This document shows positions 25,379-33,386 of a stretch of 47,167 nt of DNA, piece after piece (position 1 is the stretch's first letter; every line of letters starts with the position of its first letter). Location of the stretch: positions 1 to 47,167 of the forward strand of contig ONCP01000013.1 in the NCBI GenBank assembly GCA_900316385.1, read 5' to 3'. This DNA is from an uncultured Eubacteriales bacterium (GTDB lineage Bacteria > Bacillota > Clostridia > Oscillospirales > Acutalibacteraceae). The notes under the pieces were generated by a model that was not told the origin of the DNA, made no database searches, and saw only the letters and a program-made list of their open reading frames with translations. Made by a program: the position numbers and the translations under genes.

Positions 25379-26010
25379 CGGCGTGTGTCCTTGCTGTAAT
25401 ACGACTGTTTGGTGCGGTTATTGTAATATTCGTCATTGAGCAGACGCTTCTGCCCCGTGATCTTGTCGCCGTCGTCGTAGCGTTGTTTACCGCCGCCGCC
25501 GTAATAATGCGACTTGTTGCTGATGATAACGATCAGAACAGCCAAAAGTCCGATGATCACGCAAGCCCAGCTGACTATGCCATAGGTAAAATCGCTGTTA
25601 TCGGCTGACTTTTTCCTCGGAGCGGTAGGCGTGGGAGCGGTGTCCGCCTCGGGGAGATCCTTGAGGTCGTTGTCCAGCACGGCGTAGGTCTCCTGCGTTT
25701 CATCCTCGCTGTCATCGTAGGTTTCCTCAGTCTCGGGCTCGGTGTCCTCGGTTTCCTCGGTCTCGGGCTCGGTGTCCTGAGTATCCTCGGTCGCCTCGGT
25801 CTCGGGCTCGGTGTCCTGAGTGTCCTCGGTCGCCTCGGTCTCGGGCTCGGTGTCCTGAGTTTCCTCGGTTTCCTCGGTCTCGGGCTCGGTGTCGTCCTCA
25901 ACATATTCGGACGCGCTGACGCTCTCGTCCTCCGTAGCGTACACGCTGACTGCCGAGAACGATAGGAGTAAAGCTATGAAAGATAAAGCAAAAAATCTCT
26001 TTAACTTCAT
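25375..26010 (-). CDS. Secreted acidic-repeat protein with C-terminal membrane anchor
   Basis: This 211-residue hypothetical protein starts with a signal peptide (MKLKRFFALSFIALLLSFSAVSVYA). A low-complexity region of about 75 residues follows, built from degenerate repeats of TEDTQDTEPETEA with almost no hydrophobic residues. A short linker with TAPTPTAPRKK leads to one membrane helix (IVSWACVIIGLLAVLIVIIS) and a basic, Tyr- and Gly-rich tail. The ATG at 26010 has GAGGT upstream. It lies between spoIIP and dus in one direction and shares ATGA with dus. A role in the spore or cell envelope is possible from context only. Confidence 0.7.
   Translation of the reverse strand: MKLKRFFALSFIALLLSFSAVSVYATEDESVSASEYVEDDTEPETEETEETQDTEPETEATEDTQDTEPETEATEDTQDTEPETEETEDTEPETEETYDDSEDETQETYAVLDNDLKDLPEADTAPTPTAPRKKSADNSDFTYGIVSWACVIIGLLAVLIVIISNKSHYYGGGGKQRYDDGDKITGQKRLLNDEYYNNRTKQSYYSKDTRR
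25725..25905 (-). repeat. Tandem acidic coding repeats
   Basis: Several near-identical units of about 36 bp encode the Glu/Thr/Asp-rich stretch of the anchored protein. The high identity between units suggests recent expansion. Confidence 0.75.
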
Positions 26011-26078
26011 ACCGAAACCTCGCCGAATAATGTGAAAAATTGCGCCTGAACACAACTTAACTCATACATTATAGCAAA

Positions 26079-27158
26079 TTAAGTATGATTTTGCAATACT
26101 TGGGCGAGGGCTTTGCCTAATAATTTTCCCGAATACACCGCTTCATCAAGCGTATTCGAGTCCGTACCCACCTCGATCAGCAGTGAACCCGTGTTTATAT
26201 TCATATTATAAACAAAGTCGCCGAAATCGAGCGGACGCGTCATTCCTGCGAAATTATCCTCGCAGGTTTTCTGGAGTTTCAAGGCGAAACCGAGGTTCTT
26301 TTTCCACTCAGGGAACCCGTAAGAGCCGTCCTCGTCATAGCCTGACATTATCATGATCTGAGCGGCTTTTTTGCCGTTATATGTAAAGGTCGGCTTGACC
26401 TTATAGTCATCCGCGCCGATAGAATCGCGGTGGATATCGAGCGTCACCTTGATTTTCGGATACTTCTCAAGATTTCTGTAAACCGTCTCGGCGCTTCTTT
26501 CGTAGCTTCCGTTATACGCGGAGTCGTGAACCGTGGTGTCGTGCGCCACGCCTATCCCCTTTTCCCTGAGCTGTTCCGCGATCGCCTCCCCGACTCTCGT
26601 GACGTTGTACCGCTCGTCCGAGGTTCTGGGATAGAAGTCGGAATAATAATATCCCGCGTCGCAGTCGAGATAGCTCTCAGAGGTGTGGGTGTGATAAATC
26701 AGCACCTGAACATCGTCTGTGTCCTCAAACTCAAAACCGAGCTTACTTTCGAGCGTCTCTCCGATATCGAGGTCATAGGAGGTGTTGTTCTCAACATAAA
26801 AATCATCATAGCTCTCGGCGTAGCCCGTGATCAGCTTTGTATAGACAGGGTATCTCACCGCGTCGCCGTGGTCGGCAAAGGTGTTGTAATATGACGAGGG
26901 AAAATTCGACGATACGGGCTCGGTTTCCGTTACCGAGGCTTTCTTCGCTTTTTGCTTTTTTGTCGGCTTTTGAGTTTTCTTTTCAGGCTGTTCCGTCGGC
27001 ATATTGCCCTTAGACATCGTAAGCGCCGCCGCCATAAGAGCGGTTTTGTCGCCCGACATAAACTCGGGCGCGCGTGTTCCGACGCAGACGACCGCCAGCG
27101 TCACAAGCAAAACCGATACTCCCGCCGAGATAAGCTTTTTTATTCTTCCTTTTCGCAT
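26079..27158 (-). CDS. spoIIP: Stage II sporulation protein P, cell-wall hydrolase
   Basis: This 359-residue protein has a membrane anchor at residues 8-26 followed by a Lys-rich linker. The SpoIIP amidase/endopeptidase domain (about 140-355) contains the zinc-site segments LIYHTHTSESY and VTLDIHRDSIG, the segment TLIEVGTDSNTLDEA-like near the C-terminus (SLLIEVGTDSNTLDEA), and MIMSGYDEDGSYGFPEWKKN. In Bacillus it acts with SpoIID and SpoIIM to drive engulfment of the forespore. It lies directly downstream of gpr, the same order as in Bacillus and many Clostridia. The ATG at 27158 has AGGTGG. Its presence supports a spore former. Confidence 0.92.
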   Translation of the reverse strand: MRKGRIKKLISAGVSVLLVTLAVVCVGTRAPEFMSGDKTALMAAALTMSKGNMPTEQPEKKTQKPTKKQKAKKASVTETEPVSSNFPSSYYNTFADHGDAVRYPVYTKLITGYAESYDDFYVENNTSYDLDIGETLESKLGFEFEDTDDVQVLIYHTHTSESYLDCDAGYYYSDFYPRTSDERYNVTRVGEAIAEQLREKGIGVAHDTTVHDSAYNGSYERSAETVYRNLEKYPKIKVTLDIHRDSIGADDYKVKPTFTYNGKKAAQIMIMSGYDEDGSYGFPEWKKNLGFALKLQKTCEDNFAGMTRPLDFGDFVYNMNINTGSLLIEVGTDSNTLDEAVYSGKLLGKALAQVLQNHT

Positions 27159-27214
27159 ATGACCACCTGTATTTTACTTCTTCAGATAATAATATGCGAA
27201 AGCGCTCAAAATTA

Positions 27215-28099
27215 TTACATAAGGCTCTCGATGATCTCCATATCCACATTCTGCTGCAAGGCGTAGTTGAGGCACATTGAAATCAGCCTGCCCGCGCGGT
27301 CGATCAACAGATCTATCTCCTTTGGTGTAACGACCATAGAACGGTTTTCGGGGCTGAGAGAGCTTTTCAGCTCCTCATAGGTTTTCGCGTCGTCGACCTT
27401 CAGCGTATCGCAGACAAGGGTGAGCGCGTCCACGACCGTCGGAACTCCGACAGAGATCACGGGAGCTCCGACGGTTCCCTGATCTATCCTTTTTCTGTGG
27501 TTTTGAACACCCGCCCCCGGTGAAATGCCCGTATCGCTGATCTGGAGCGTACAGCCAAGCCTTTCGAGCCGCCTTGAAGCGAGAGCGTCCACGACTATCA
27601 CAACGTTGGGGCGCAGCTTTTTTGAGATACTCTCAATATATTCCAGCGTTTCGATACCCGTCTGACCTGTCACGCCCGTGCTCAGCACAGCAACGGGACG
27701 AAGTCTGTCCAATCCCGTGCTTCTTGCGATCTCGCCCGTGATATGGCGCGTAGCGAGAACTCCCGAAACGCTCTTTGGTCCTAACGCGTCGGGCGTTATT
27801 TCGGGATTTCCCAAGCCGCAAACGAGAGCGAGCCCGTTCACGGGGATCAGCTGTCGGATTTCTCTGCCGATAGCCCTGATCCGTTCGTCGGTCGCGAGAA
27901 TATTGTCAGTCATCGCGGGAACATCTATCGTTATATACGTTCCGATCTCCTTTTTGAGCTTTACGCTCGCGTTATGGGTTTTGACGTTCATACGGGATAT
28001 CTCCATCCCGAGCTCCTTCCTCACAGAATACTCAACTCCGCCCACATCGTCTCCCGCAAGCTCCCTTGCTTCCACGGCGAGATCGGTCCTCAGCTCCAT
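27215..28099 (-). CDS. gpr: Germination protease for small acid-soluble spore proteins
   Basis: This 294-residue protease of family A25 is made as a zymogen in the forespore and degrades SASPs during germination. Typical segments are the N-terminal RTDLAVEARELAG, VCGLGNPEITPDALGPKSV, LSTGVTGQTGIET, VVIVVDALASRR and TGISPGAGVQNHRK. The ATG at 28099 is preceded by GGAAGGA. The 107 bases between it and the divergent peptidase gene must hold its promoter. GAATA and CAAAATA with 17-bp spacing are weakly like a SigG site, which fits its expected forespore expression; this is tentative. Confidence 0.95.
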   Translation of the reverse strand: MELRTDLAVEARELAGDDVGGVEYSVRKELGMEISRMNVKTHNASVKLKKEIGTYITIDVPAMTDNILATDERIRAIGREIRQLIPVNGLALVCGLGNPEITPDALGPKSVSGVLATRHITGEIARSTGLDRLRPVAVLSTGVTGQTGIETLEYIESISKKLRPNVVIVVDALASRRLERLGCTLQISDTGISPGAGVQNHRKRIDQGTVGAPVISVGVPTVVDALTLVCDTLKVDDAKTYEELKSSLSPENRSMVVTPKEIDLLIDRAGRLISMCLNYALQQNVDMEIIESLM

Positions 28100-28171
28100 A
28101 CGATCCTTCCTTACATACTGTTTTACTGTTATTTTGAAGCAAAATGTCTATTTTATTCCTTTGTTTGGGTC

Positions 28172-28200
28172 TTTACTTTACTCTTTGAAATTGTTATAAT
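28172..28200 (+). promoter_or_regulatory. Promoter giving a leaderless peptidase mRNA
   Basis: TTTACT (28172-28177), 17 bp, TATAAT (28195-28200). The ATG at 28207 is only six bases after the -10 box, so transcription should start at or within one base of the start codon. No Shine-Dalgarno sequence is present. Confidence 0.6.
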
Positions 28201-28206
28201 GAGCGT

Positions 28207-29772
28207 ATGAAAAAGATAATTTTGATTTTGACATCCGTATTATTAATAATTTGCTTCTCCGCTTTCTCCGCGAGCGCCGCGGACGTAAGCCTTTTTGCGA
28301 CGTCCGAGGGCGAACAGACTGAGCCAAACGAGCCGTCCGAGGGCGAGCCCGAAGAAAAGCCCGACGACGAGGCTCTGCCTGAGTATTACAGCTCGTCCGA
28401 TCTGGGCTGGACGACAGCGGTAAAGTCTCAGTCGGGAGATCTATGCTGGGCGTATTCCTCAACGGCAAGCTTTGAGAGCTATATGCTCAAAACAGGCAAT
28501 TTCTACGGTTATTTCAGCACCGACGCTCTCGACCTGTGGGGCACCGTTCACGAGGACGGCGAGGGCTGGCAGCGCAACTCCAAGGAAGCGGGCTACACCT
28601 ATATCTCGATCGGCAATTTCACAAGCTGGAGCGGCCCCGTGACCGCTCTGGTCGATACCGTGCGCTTCGGAGTAACGGGCGTAAAATACATAGACAGTTC
28701 CGACCGCGACGGCATAAAGCGCTGTATCATGGACTACGGCGCGGTGACCGCCAACCTCAACTACAAGGCCCCGGCGGCAAGTCTGGACCGAACCGCGTAT
28801 TATATCCCGAAGCAAAGCGAAGGAATATCGGGTCACTCGGTCTCGGTCGTCGGCTGGGACGACAATTACAGCAAGGACAACTTCACGGGCACATTCGTCC
28901 CCGAAAACAACGGCGCGTGGCTGTGCAAAAACAGCTGGGGCAACAACAATTCTATCGGCGGTTATCTTTGGATCTCCTACGAGGATTACTACCTCTTTAA
29001 CGACGATTTTCTTGCTCCGAGCTTCGCAATCAGCGATGTTCATCAAATAGCGAAGAACGACAGGATATATCAGAACGAAGTCGACGGCGCCACCTACGAA
29101 TTTCAGTATATCGACGAGGACAAGCTGACCTATTTTAATGTTTTTGATTTCTCGGAGCAGGGCGACATTCTGGACAAGGTGGTTTTTGAGACCACCTCAA
29201 AGGGCGCGAAATACGACGTCTATTACGTTCCGCTCGACAACAACGAAGCGCCGACCGCCGACAGAACGCTTTGGACAAAGCTTGGCTCGGGAACGGCGGA
29301 CTACAAGGGATACATCTGCTGTGATTTTGACGATCTCACCGTTAAACCCGAAAAGGCGGCGATAGCGGTCGAGCTTGACACGACCGACACAGACGAAAAG
29401 AACGGGATCGGCGTCAGCGAATGGCTCAGGGACGCAAAAAAAGGCGTGATGATCTTTAAGGACTCCTGTAAAAAGGGAAAATCCTTCTTTGAGAGCAGCT
29501 CGGGGATCAAGGATCTTTACGACTACTACATCATTGATCAGGGCGACACAAACGGCGGCGGCACCTTTGTGATCAAGGCGATCACCTCGGGACGCGGCGA
29601 CGTGAACCTTGACGGAGTTGAGGACATCAACGATGTTACTCTTATCCAGCAAATGGTCGCGAAATACAATATTGATTTTTCCGACGCTCAGCGCGCAATC
29701 GCCGACGTTAACGGCGACGGCGTTGTAAACATCAACGACGCGACTTACGTTCAGATAGATTTATTCAGATAA
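28207..29772 (+). CDS. Secreted C1 (papain-like) cysteine peptidase with dockerin
   Basis: This is a 521-residue exported peptidase. A signal peptide (1-24, ending SASAA) is followed by an acidic linker and the C1 catalytic domain: the oxyanion Gln and nucleophile Cys in VKSQSGDLCWAYS, the catalytic His in GHSVSVVGWDD, and the Asn in CKNSWG. A beta-rich domain follows (about 285-455). The C-terminus is a type I dockerin (GDVNLDGVEDINDVTLIQQ and DVNGDGVVNINDATYVQID), which should attach it to a cohesin-bearing scaffold or cell surface. A dockerin-bearing protease in an amylosome organism could process surface proteins or dietary protein. The start is fixed by the signal peptide although no ribosome site exists. 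Confidence 0.9.
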   Translation: MKKIILILTSVLLIICFSAFSASAADVSLFATSEGEQTEPNEPSEGEPEEKPDDEALPEYYSSSDLGWTTAVKSQSGDLCWAYSSTASFESYMLKTGNFYGYFSTDALDLWGTVHEDGEGWQRNSKEAGYTYISIGNFTSWSGPVTALVDTVRFGVTGVKYIDSSDRDGIKRCIMDYGAVTANLNYKAPAASLDRTAYYIPKQSEGISGHSVSVVGWDDNYSKDNFTGTFVPENNGAWLCKNSWGNNNSIGGYLWISYEDYYLFNDDFLAPSFAISDVHQIAKNDRIYQNEVDGATYEFQYIDEDKLTYFNVFDFSEQGDILDKVVFETTSKGAKYDVYYVPLDNNEAPTADRTLWTKLGSGTADYKGYICCDFDDLTVKPEKAAIAVELDTTDTDEKNGIGVSEWLRDAKKGVMIFKDSCKKGKSFFESSSGIKDLYDYYIIDQGDTNGGGTFVIKAITSGRGDVNLDGVEDINDVTLIQQMVAKYNIDFSDAQRAIADVNGDGVVNINDATYVQIDLFR

Positions 29773-29787
29773 TAAAGAGGTGCCGAT

Positions 29788-30594
29788 ATGGATTTTTGGA
29801 AGGAATGGGGCGGCTTGATAACTACCGTCATATTCACCATACTGATAGTTGTAGTCGGATTTTTCGCGACAAAGCTCCTCGCGTATCTTCTCTGCAAAGC
29901 GCTTAGAAGAGGAAATGTAGACGAATCACTCGTCAAGTTTTTCAAACGCGTTACATACGTGGTATGCACCATAATAATTGTGATTTCCGCGTTGGCGGAG
30001 CTCAATATCTCAACAACGGGAATAATAGCAGGCTTCTCGGCAGTCGCCGCAGCTTTCGCTCTGGCGCTGAAGGACAGCTTGTCCGATATCGCCAGCGGAA
30101 TCGTGATCCTTTTTACACGACCGTTTATGACGGGCGACTTTATCGAATTTGATCAGCACAAGGGCTATGTTGAGAATATCGACCTTATGCACACCTACAT
30201 AAGAACCTACGACGACACAAACGTCGTTATCCCGAACAGCAATATCACCACCACAAAGGTCACCAATTATACGCAAAATCCCGAAATCAGAGTTCAGATA
30301 TTTGTTCCGATTCCCTACGAGGCGGATTTTGACAAGGTAAAGGAGATCATTGTCCCGATAATGGAGAACACCGACAAGGTTATTCTGAACATTGACAAAT
30401 ACAAGCCCGTTGTAAGGCTCGAGCACTATATGGACAGCTCGATCGAGGCGATCGCGAGGTGCTGGTGCAATTTCAAGGACTACTGGCCTGTTTACTATCA
30501 CCTTACCGAAACAATAAAAAAAGAGCTGACCGCCAACGGAATAATTATCCCGTACAATCAGCTTGACGTACACATAGTCGAAAACAAAACATAA
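29788..30594 (+). CDS. mscS: Small-conductance mechanosensitive channel, MscS family
   Basis: This 268-residue membrane protein has three helices. The pore helix is Gly/Ala-rich (GIIAGFSAVAAAFALALKDSLSDIASGI), followed by the beta domain (GDFIEFDQHKGYVENIDLMHTYIRTYDDTNVVIPNS) and the C-terminal alpha/beta domain. It opens under membrane tension to release solutes in osmotic downshock. The ATG at 29788 has AAAGAGGTG upstream and lies 15 bases after the peptidase stop, so it may be read from the same transcript. Confidence 0.94.
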   Translation: MDFWKEWGGLITTVIFTILIVVVGFFATKLLAYLLCKALRRGNVDESLVKFFKRVTYVVCTIIIVISALAELNISTTGIIAGFSAVAAAFALALKDSLSDIASGIVILFTRPFMTGDFIEFDQHKGYVENIDLMHTYIRTYDDTNVVIPNSNITTTKVTNYTQNPEIRVQIFVPIPYEADFDKVKEIIVPIMENTDKVILNIDKYKPVVRLEHYMDSSIEAIARCWCNFKDYWPVYYHLTETIKKELTANGIIIPYNQLDVHIVENKT

Positions 30595-30598
30595 ACCA

Positions 30599-30635
30599 AT
30601 GCCGCCGCGTTTTGAGAACGCGACGGCATATTTTA
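30599..30635 (+). terminator. Intrinsic terminator
   Basis: Stem ATGCCGCCGCGTT / AACGCGACGGCAT with one mismatch, followed by ATTTTAAT. It ends mscS and lies at the end of the convergent ABC transporter gene. Confidence 0.8.
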
Positions 30636-32360
30636 ATGCTCGATATTTTTTACTATTATCTTTTTGTCCTCTATCCTGACTTCCTTGTTGCAAACCTCGT
30701 TGGCGGCTTTCTTGTGAGAAATCAGAATACAGGTCTTGTTTTTCAGGCTCTCGATATTTTGGAGCAGACGGATCTCGGTGGCCTCGTCGAGAGCGGAGGT
30801 CGCCTCGTCCAGTATGATCATAGGCGCGTGGCAGATGATCGCTCTGGCAATAGCGACTCGCTGTATCTGTCCTTCCGACAGTCCCATGCCCTTCTCGCCA
30901 AGAACGGTGTCAAGCCCCTCGGGAAGCTCATCTATAAAGTCGGCGCACGCGGTTTTCGCCGCCGCCATGATCTCCTCATCGCTCGCGTCGGGACGCACAA
31001 AGGAAATATTCTCTCTTATCGTGCCCGAAAGCAGAAAGTTGCCCTGAGGAACATAGGCGAACATACATCTGGTGTTTCTGTCCGCGTGGACCTTGGAGCC
31101 GTCCTTAAGCCTGAAGTATATCTCGCCCTCTTTCACAGGAAAAACGTCAAGCAAAAGCTTTGTGAGCGTACTTTTTCCGATACCCGAAATACCTGTGATC
31201 ACAACGAAATCGCCCTTCGCGATACTGAGACTCGTGTTCTCAAGAACGGTATCGCGGTCGTAGGCGAAGGTAATATTTTCAAACTCAACCGACTCAAGCT
31301 CGGAATAGAGCTTTTCCTTGTCAACCTGCGAGTTTTCATCAACCTCATGCTCGTCGGGGAAATTCTCGATCTCCATAATCCTCTCCGCCGAGGCGAGCGC
31401 CTGATAATATTGAGGAACTACGGCAGTAAGACCCTGAACAGGAGTCTGGATTTGTGAAATAAGCGACAGTATCTCGGTCAGTATACCGTAGGTTATCGCT
31501 CCTGAAAGGATCATAAACGATCCCCAGACGAGACCGTACATATATCCCAGCGTAAAAACGATCGCGAAGCCGAGAGATGAGGCGAGCGAAATGTAATTTC
31601 GCTTTCTTCTGATTTTAAAATTCGCCCACTGAAGCTTATCGCTCTCGCTGTTGATCCTCTTGTGGCCGTTAAAAACCTTGATAACAAGCAGGCTTGCGAG
31701 TGATTCCTGCATAAAGCTGCGGGTTTTTCCGTCGCTTTCCTGAGCGCGCTTGTGAAGATTCTTGAGCTTGCCCTTGAACAGGAGCAAAAAAGTCATAACT
31801 ATCGCTCCGCCGATCACGAAAACGATCGCGAAACGCCAGTCGATCGTGAACAAAACCGCCAGAATACCGATCAGCTTCACAAGGAAAAAGATCACGTTCG
31901 GTATTATATTGACGATCGAACCCGTAATAACGCTGATATCGCTGGTGAGGCGGTTCATCAGCTCGCCTGTGTGAAGCTTGGTGACCTCGGCATAGTCCTT
32001 TCTGAGCATTGTCGCGAAAAGCTTGGCTTTTAATGCTATTTCAAGCTTCGCGTTAACATTGAAGGACATAATATTATTTATGACGCTCATTCCTATCTGG
32101 AACATAGTCAGAGCGAGAAGCGCAACGGCGAAAAGAACGACCTTATGAATATCCCTGTCGTATGCCGCGGAGTCAACGATATGCCGCGCCAGCTGCGCCA
32201 TCGCGACGCCCGAATACGCGATCACCGCCGAAAGAACTCCGAGTAAAATTATATACCCCAGCTGTTTTTTTGTGTTTTTCAAGATCCACAGCGTGGTTTT
32301 TTTGTCAAAATTACGTATTTCCCTGAGATAGGATTGCGATAATTTCTTTTTATCTTCCAA
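30633..32360 (-). CDS. ABC exporter, fused permease and ATPase
   Basis: This 575-residue half-transporter has six N-terminal helices (about 45-320). Its nucleotide-binding domain has Walker A TGISGIGKSTL, signature LSEGQIQRVAIARA, Walker B MIILDEATSALDE and switch His in LISHK. It has no N-terminal C39 peptidase domain. It starts at TTG (32360) with AAGGAA upstream and overlaps the S26-type peptidase gene by 11 bases. Together with that peptidase and the PqqD protein it suggests export of a processed peptide. Lipid or drug export cannot be excluded from sequence alone. Confidence 0.87.
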   Translation of the reverse strand: MEDKKKLSQSYLREIRNFDKKTTLWILKNTKKQLGYIILLGVLSAVIAYSGVAMAQLARHIVDSAAYDRDIHKVVLFAVALLALTMFQIGMSVINNIMSFNVNAKLEIALKAKLFATMLRKDYAEVTKLHTGELMNRLTSDISVITGSIVNIIPNVIFFLVKLIGILAVLFTIDWRFAIVFVIGGAIVMTFLLLFKGKLKNLHKRAQESDGKTRSFMQESLASLLVIKVFNGHKRINSESDKLQWANFKIRRKRNYISLASSLGFAIVFTLGYMYGLVWGSFMILSGAITYGILTEILSLISQIQTPVQGLTAVVPQYYQALASAERIMEIENFPDEHEVDENSQVDKEKLYSELESVEFENITFAYDRDTVLENTSLSIAKGDFVVITGISGIGKSTLTKLLLDVFPVKEGEIYFRLKDGSKVHADRNTRCMFAYVPQGNFLLSGTIRENISFVRPDASDEEIMAAAKTACADFIDELPEGLDTVLGEKGMGLSEGQIQRVAIARAIICHAPMIILDEATSALDEATEIRLLQNIESLKNKTCILISHKKAANEVCNKEVRIEDKKIIVKNIEH

Positions 32361-32829
32361 CCTGATCTTCCTTACCCAATCTTTTTTTGAGACTCAGCTT
32401 AACCCTTCTTCCGAAATGTCGGAAGGGTCTTGAATAATACCAAAAATCGCAGTAAAACCTGTATGTGCCCGAGGTGACCGAACGCATTTTACCTTTGTGA
32501 TAGTAGTTCACCACCACACCGATAATATCATCTTCTCCAATATTATACTCGCGCTCAAAGTTGTTGTCGCCGAGCATAACGTAGGTGCCGTCATTCATAA
32601 CCTTGACGACTCTGTGCACGATGTACTTTCCCGTCTCGCGGCGATAATACATCGCGACATCTTGGAAATGAAGCCTGCCCTCGGGCTTTTTTAAGACTAT
32701 CATATCCTTGCCGCCGTCAAGCATCGGCTCCATGCTCTTTCCGTTCGGAACGAAAGAAACGGTTTTTCCCGCGTCAAGCTGTTCCTTCATGAGCGGAATC
32801 ATTTCCGCCAAATCAATTGTCTTATTCAA
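32350..32829 (-). CDS. S24/S26-type signal peptidase-like protein
   Basis: This 159-residue protein has the serine motif FVPNGKSMEPMLDGG near residues 25-39. The second site is YIVHRVVKV...YVMLGDNNFE, the Ser-His arrangement of SipW-like (S26B) enzymes rather than Ser-Lys. Unlike true signal peptidases it has no clear membrane helix, so it may act in the cytosol or be bound to the exporter. The start is a TTG at 32829 that overlaps the pqqD-like stop codon (TTGAATAA), implying translational coupling. Context suggests leader-peptide removal before export. Confidence 0.78.
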   Translation of the reverse strand: MNKTIDLAEMIPLMKEQLDAGKTVSFVPNGKSMEPMLDGGKDMIVLKKPEGRLHFQDVAMYYRRETGKYIVHRVVKVMNDGTYVMLGDNNFEREYNIGEDDIIGVVVNYYHKGKMRSVTSGTYRFYCDFWYYSRPFRHFGRRVKLSLKKRLGKEDQVGR

Positions 32830-33085
32830 GAATACCCGCGTCCTTTACTTTCCCGATGAATCTTTTTACGTCCGCCTCAGCAACGGAGCGCTCAACATCG
32901 TACTCCTTCAGCAGAGCGTCAACAAGCTCGCTCTCCTCGGCGCCCTTCTGCATTTTTTCAAACAAAAGAGCTCCCGTTTCGTTAAGGTTCACAAGGCCGC
33001 TGAAATCCACAACAGCCGAGCCTACGGGAACAACAACAAACGAATCGGATATTTTTCTAAGAATAAAATCAGATTTAACCTTCAT
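32822..33085 (-). CDS. PqqD-family RiPP recognition protein
   Basis: This 87-residue protein fits the PqqD fold: beta strands DSFVVVPVG and SAVVDFSGLVNLNETGALLFEKM, then a helical bundle with VDALLKEYDVERSVAEADVKRFI. PqqD domains are RiPP recognition elements that bind the leader of a precursor peptide. The LNETGALLFE motif is the usual family hallmark. The ATG at 33085 has AGAGGT. It is the first gene of a three-gene overlapping operon, with a good promoter 43 bases upstream. There is no radical SAM enzyme and no obvious precursor next to it. Confidence 0.82.
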   Translation of the reverse strand: MKVKSDFILRKISDSFVVVPVGSAVVDFSGLVNLNETGALLFEKMQKGAEESELVDALLKEYDVERSVAEADVKRFIGKVKDAGILE

Positions 33086-33127
33086 AATTTACCTCTTTCA
33101 AATGATTATTTCATCAAATACAGAGTT

Positions 33128-33156
33128 ATTATATAATATATAAACAAAAAATGCAA
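33128..33156 (-). promoter_or_regulatory. Promoter of the PqqD-peptidase-exporter operon
   Basis: Minus-strand TTGCAT (33151-33156), 17 bp, TATAAT (33128-33133). A GC-rich hairpin GAAAGC...GCTTTC lies just upstream at about 33160-33189. Confidence 0.75.
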
Positions 33157-33243
33157 CAAGAAAGCGCGCGCGATTAGCGCGTCCGCTTTCGTATAGCCAT
33201 CGCTCGTGCGCGCAGCGTGCAACTGAGCGGGCAATACAAATTG

Positions 33244-33339
33244 TTTTTGTGTGATAGGAGTTAGTCAATATGTTTGTTATTATGTGCTGCTGCATTGTAT
33301 AATTATACAACTTTTGAGTTTTTACCTATCACATAAAAA
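33244..33339. repeat. Small inverted-repeat element, MITE-like
   Basis: Ends read TTTTTGTGTGATAGG on the left and the complement of TTTTTATGTGATAGG on the right, with one mismatch over 15 bp. Inside is the perfect 16-bp palindrome TTGTATAATTATACAA (33295-33310). No gene is contained. It may be a miniature element or a regulatory stem; there is only one copy in the window. Confidence 0.35.
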
Positions 33340-33374
33340 AGATGTCATTCCGTAAAAACTGTCGGAATGACATC
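33335..33374 (-). terminator. Intrinsic terminator of the LRR-dockerin gene
   Basis: Perfect 12-bp stem GATGTCATTCCG / CGGAATGACATC followed on the minus strand by TTTTTTATG. Confidence 0.9.
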
Positions 33375-33386
33375 AGGTTTAATAAA

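Noticed and set aside
33098..33310. A 70-residue minus-strand frame upstream of the PqqD gene, considered as a RiPP precursor
   Set aside because: It spans the operon promoter and a GC-rich hairpin, has no ribosome site, and its end would be outside the predicted transcript.
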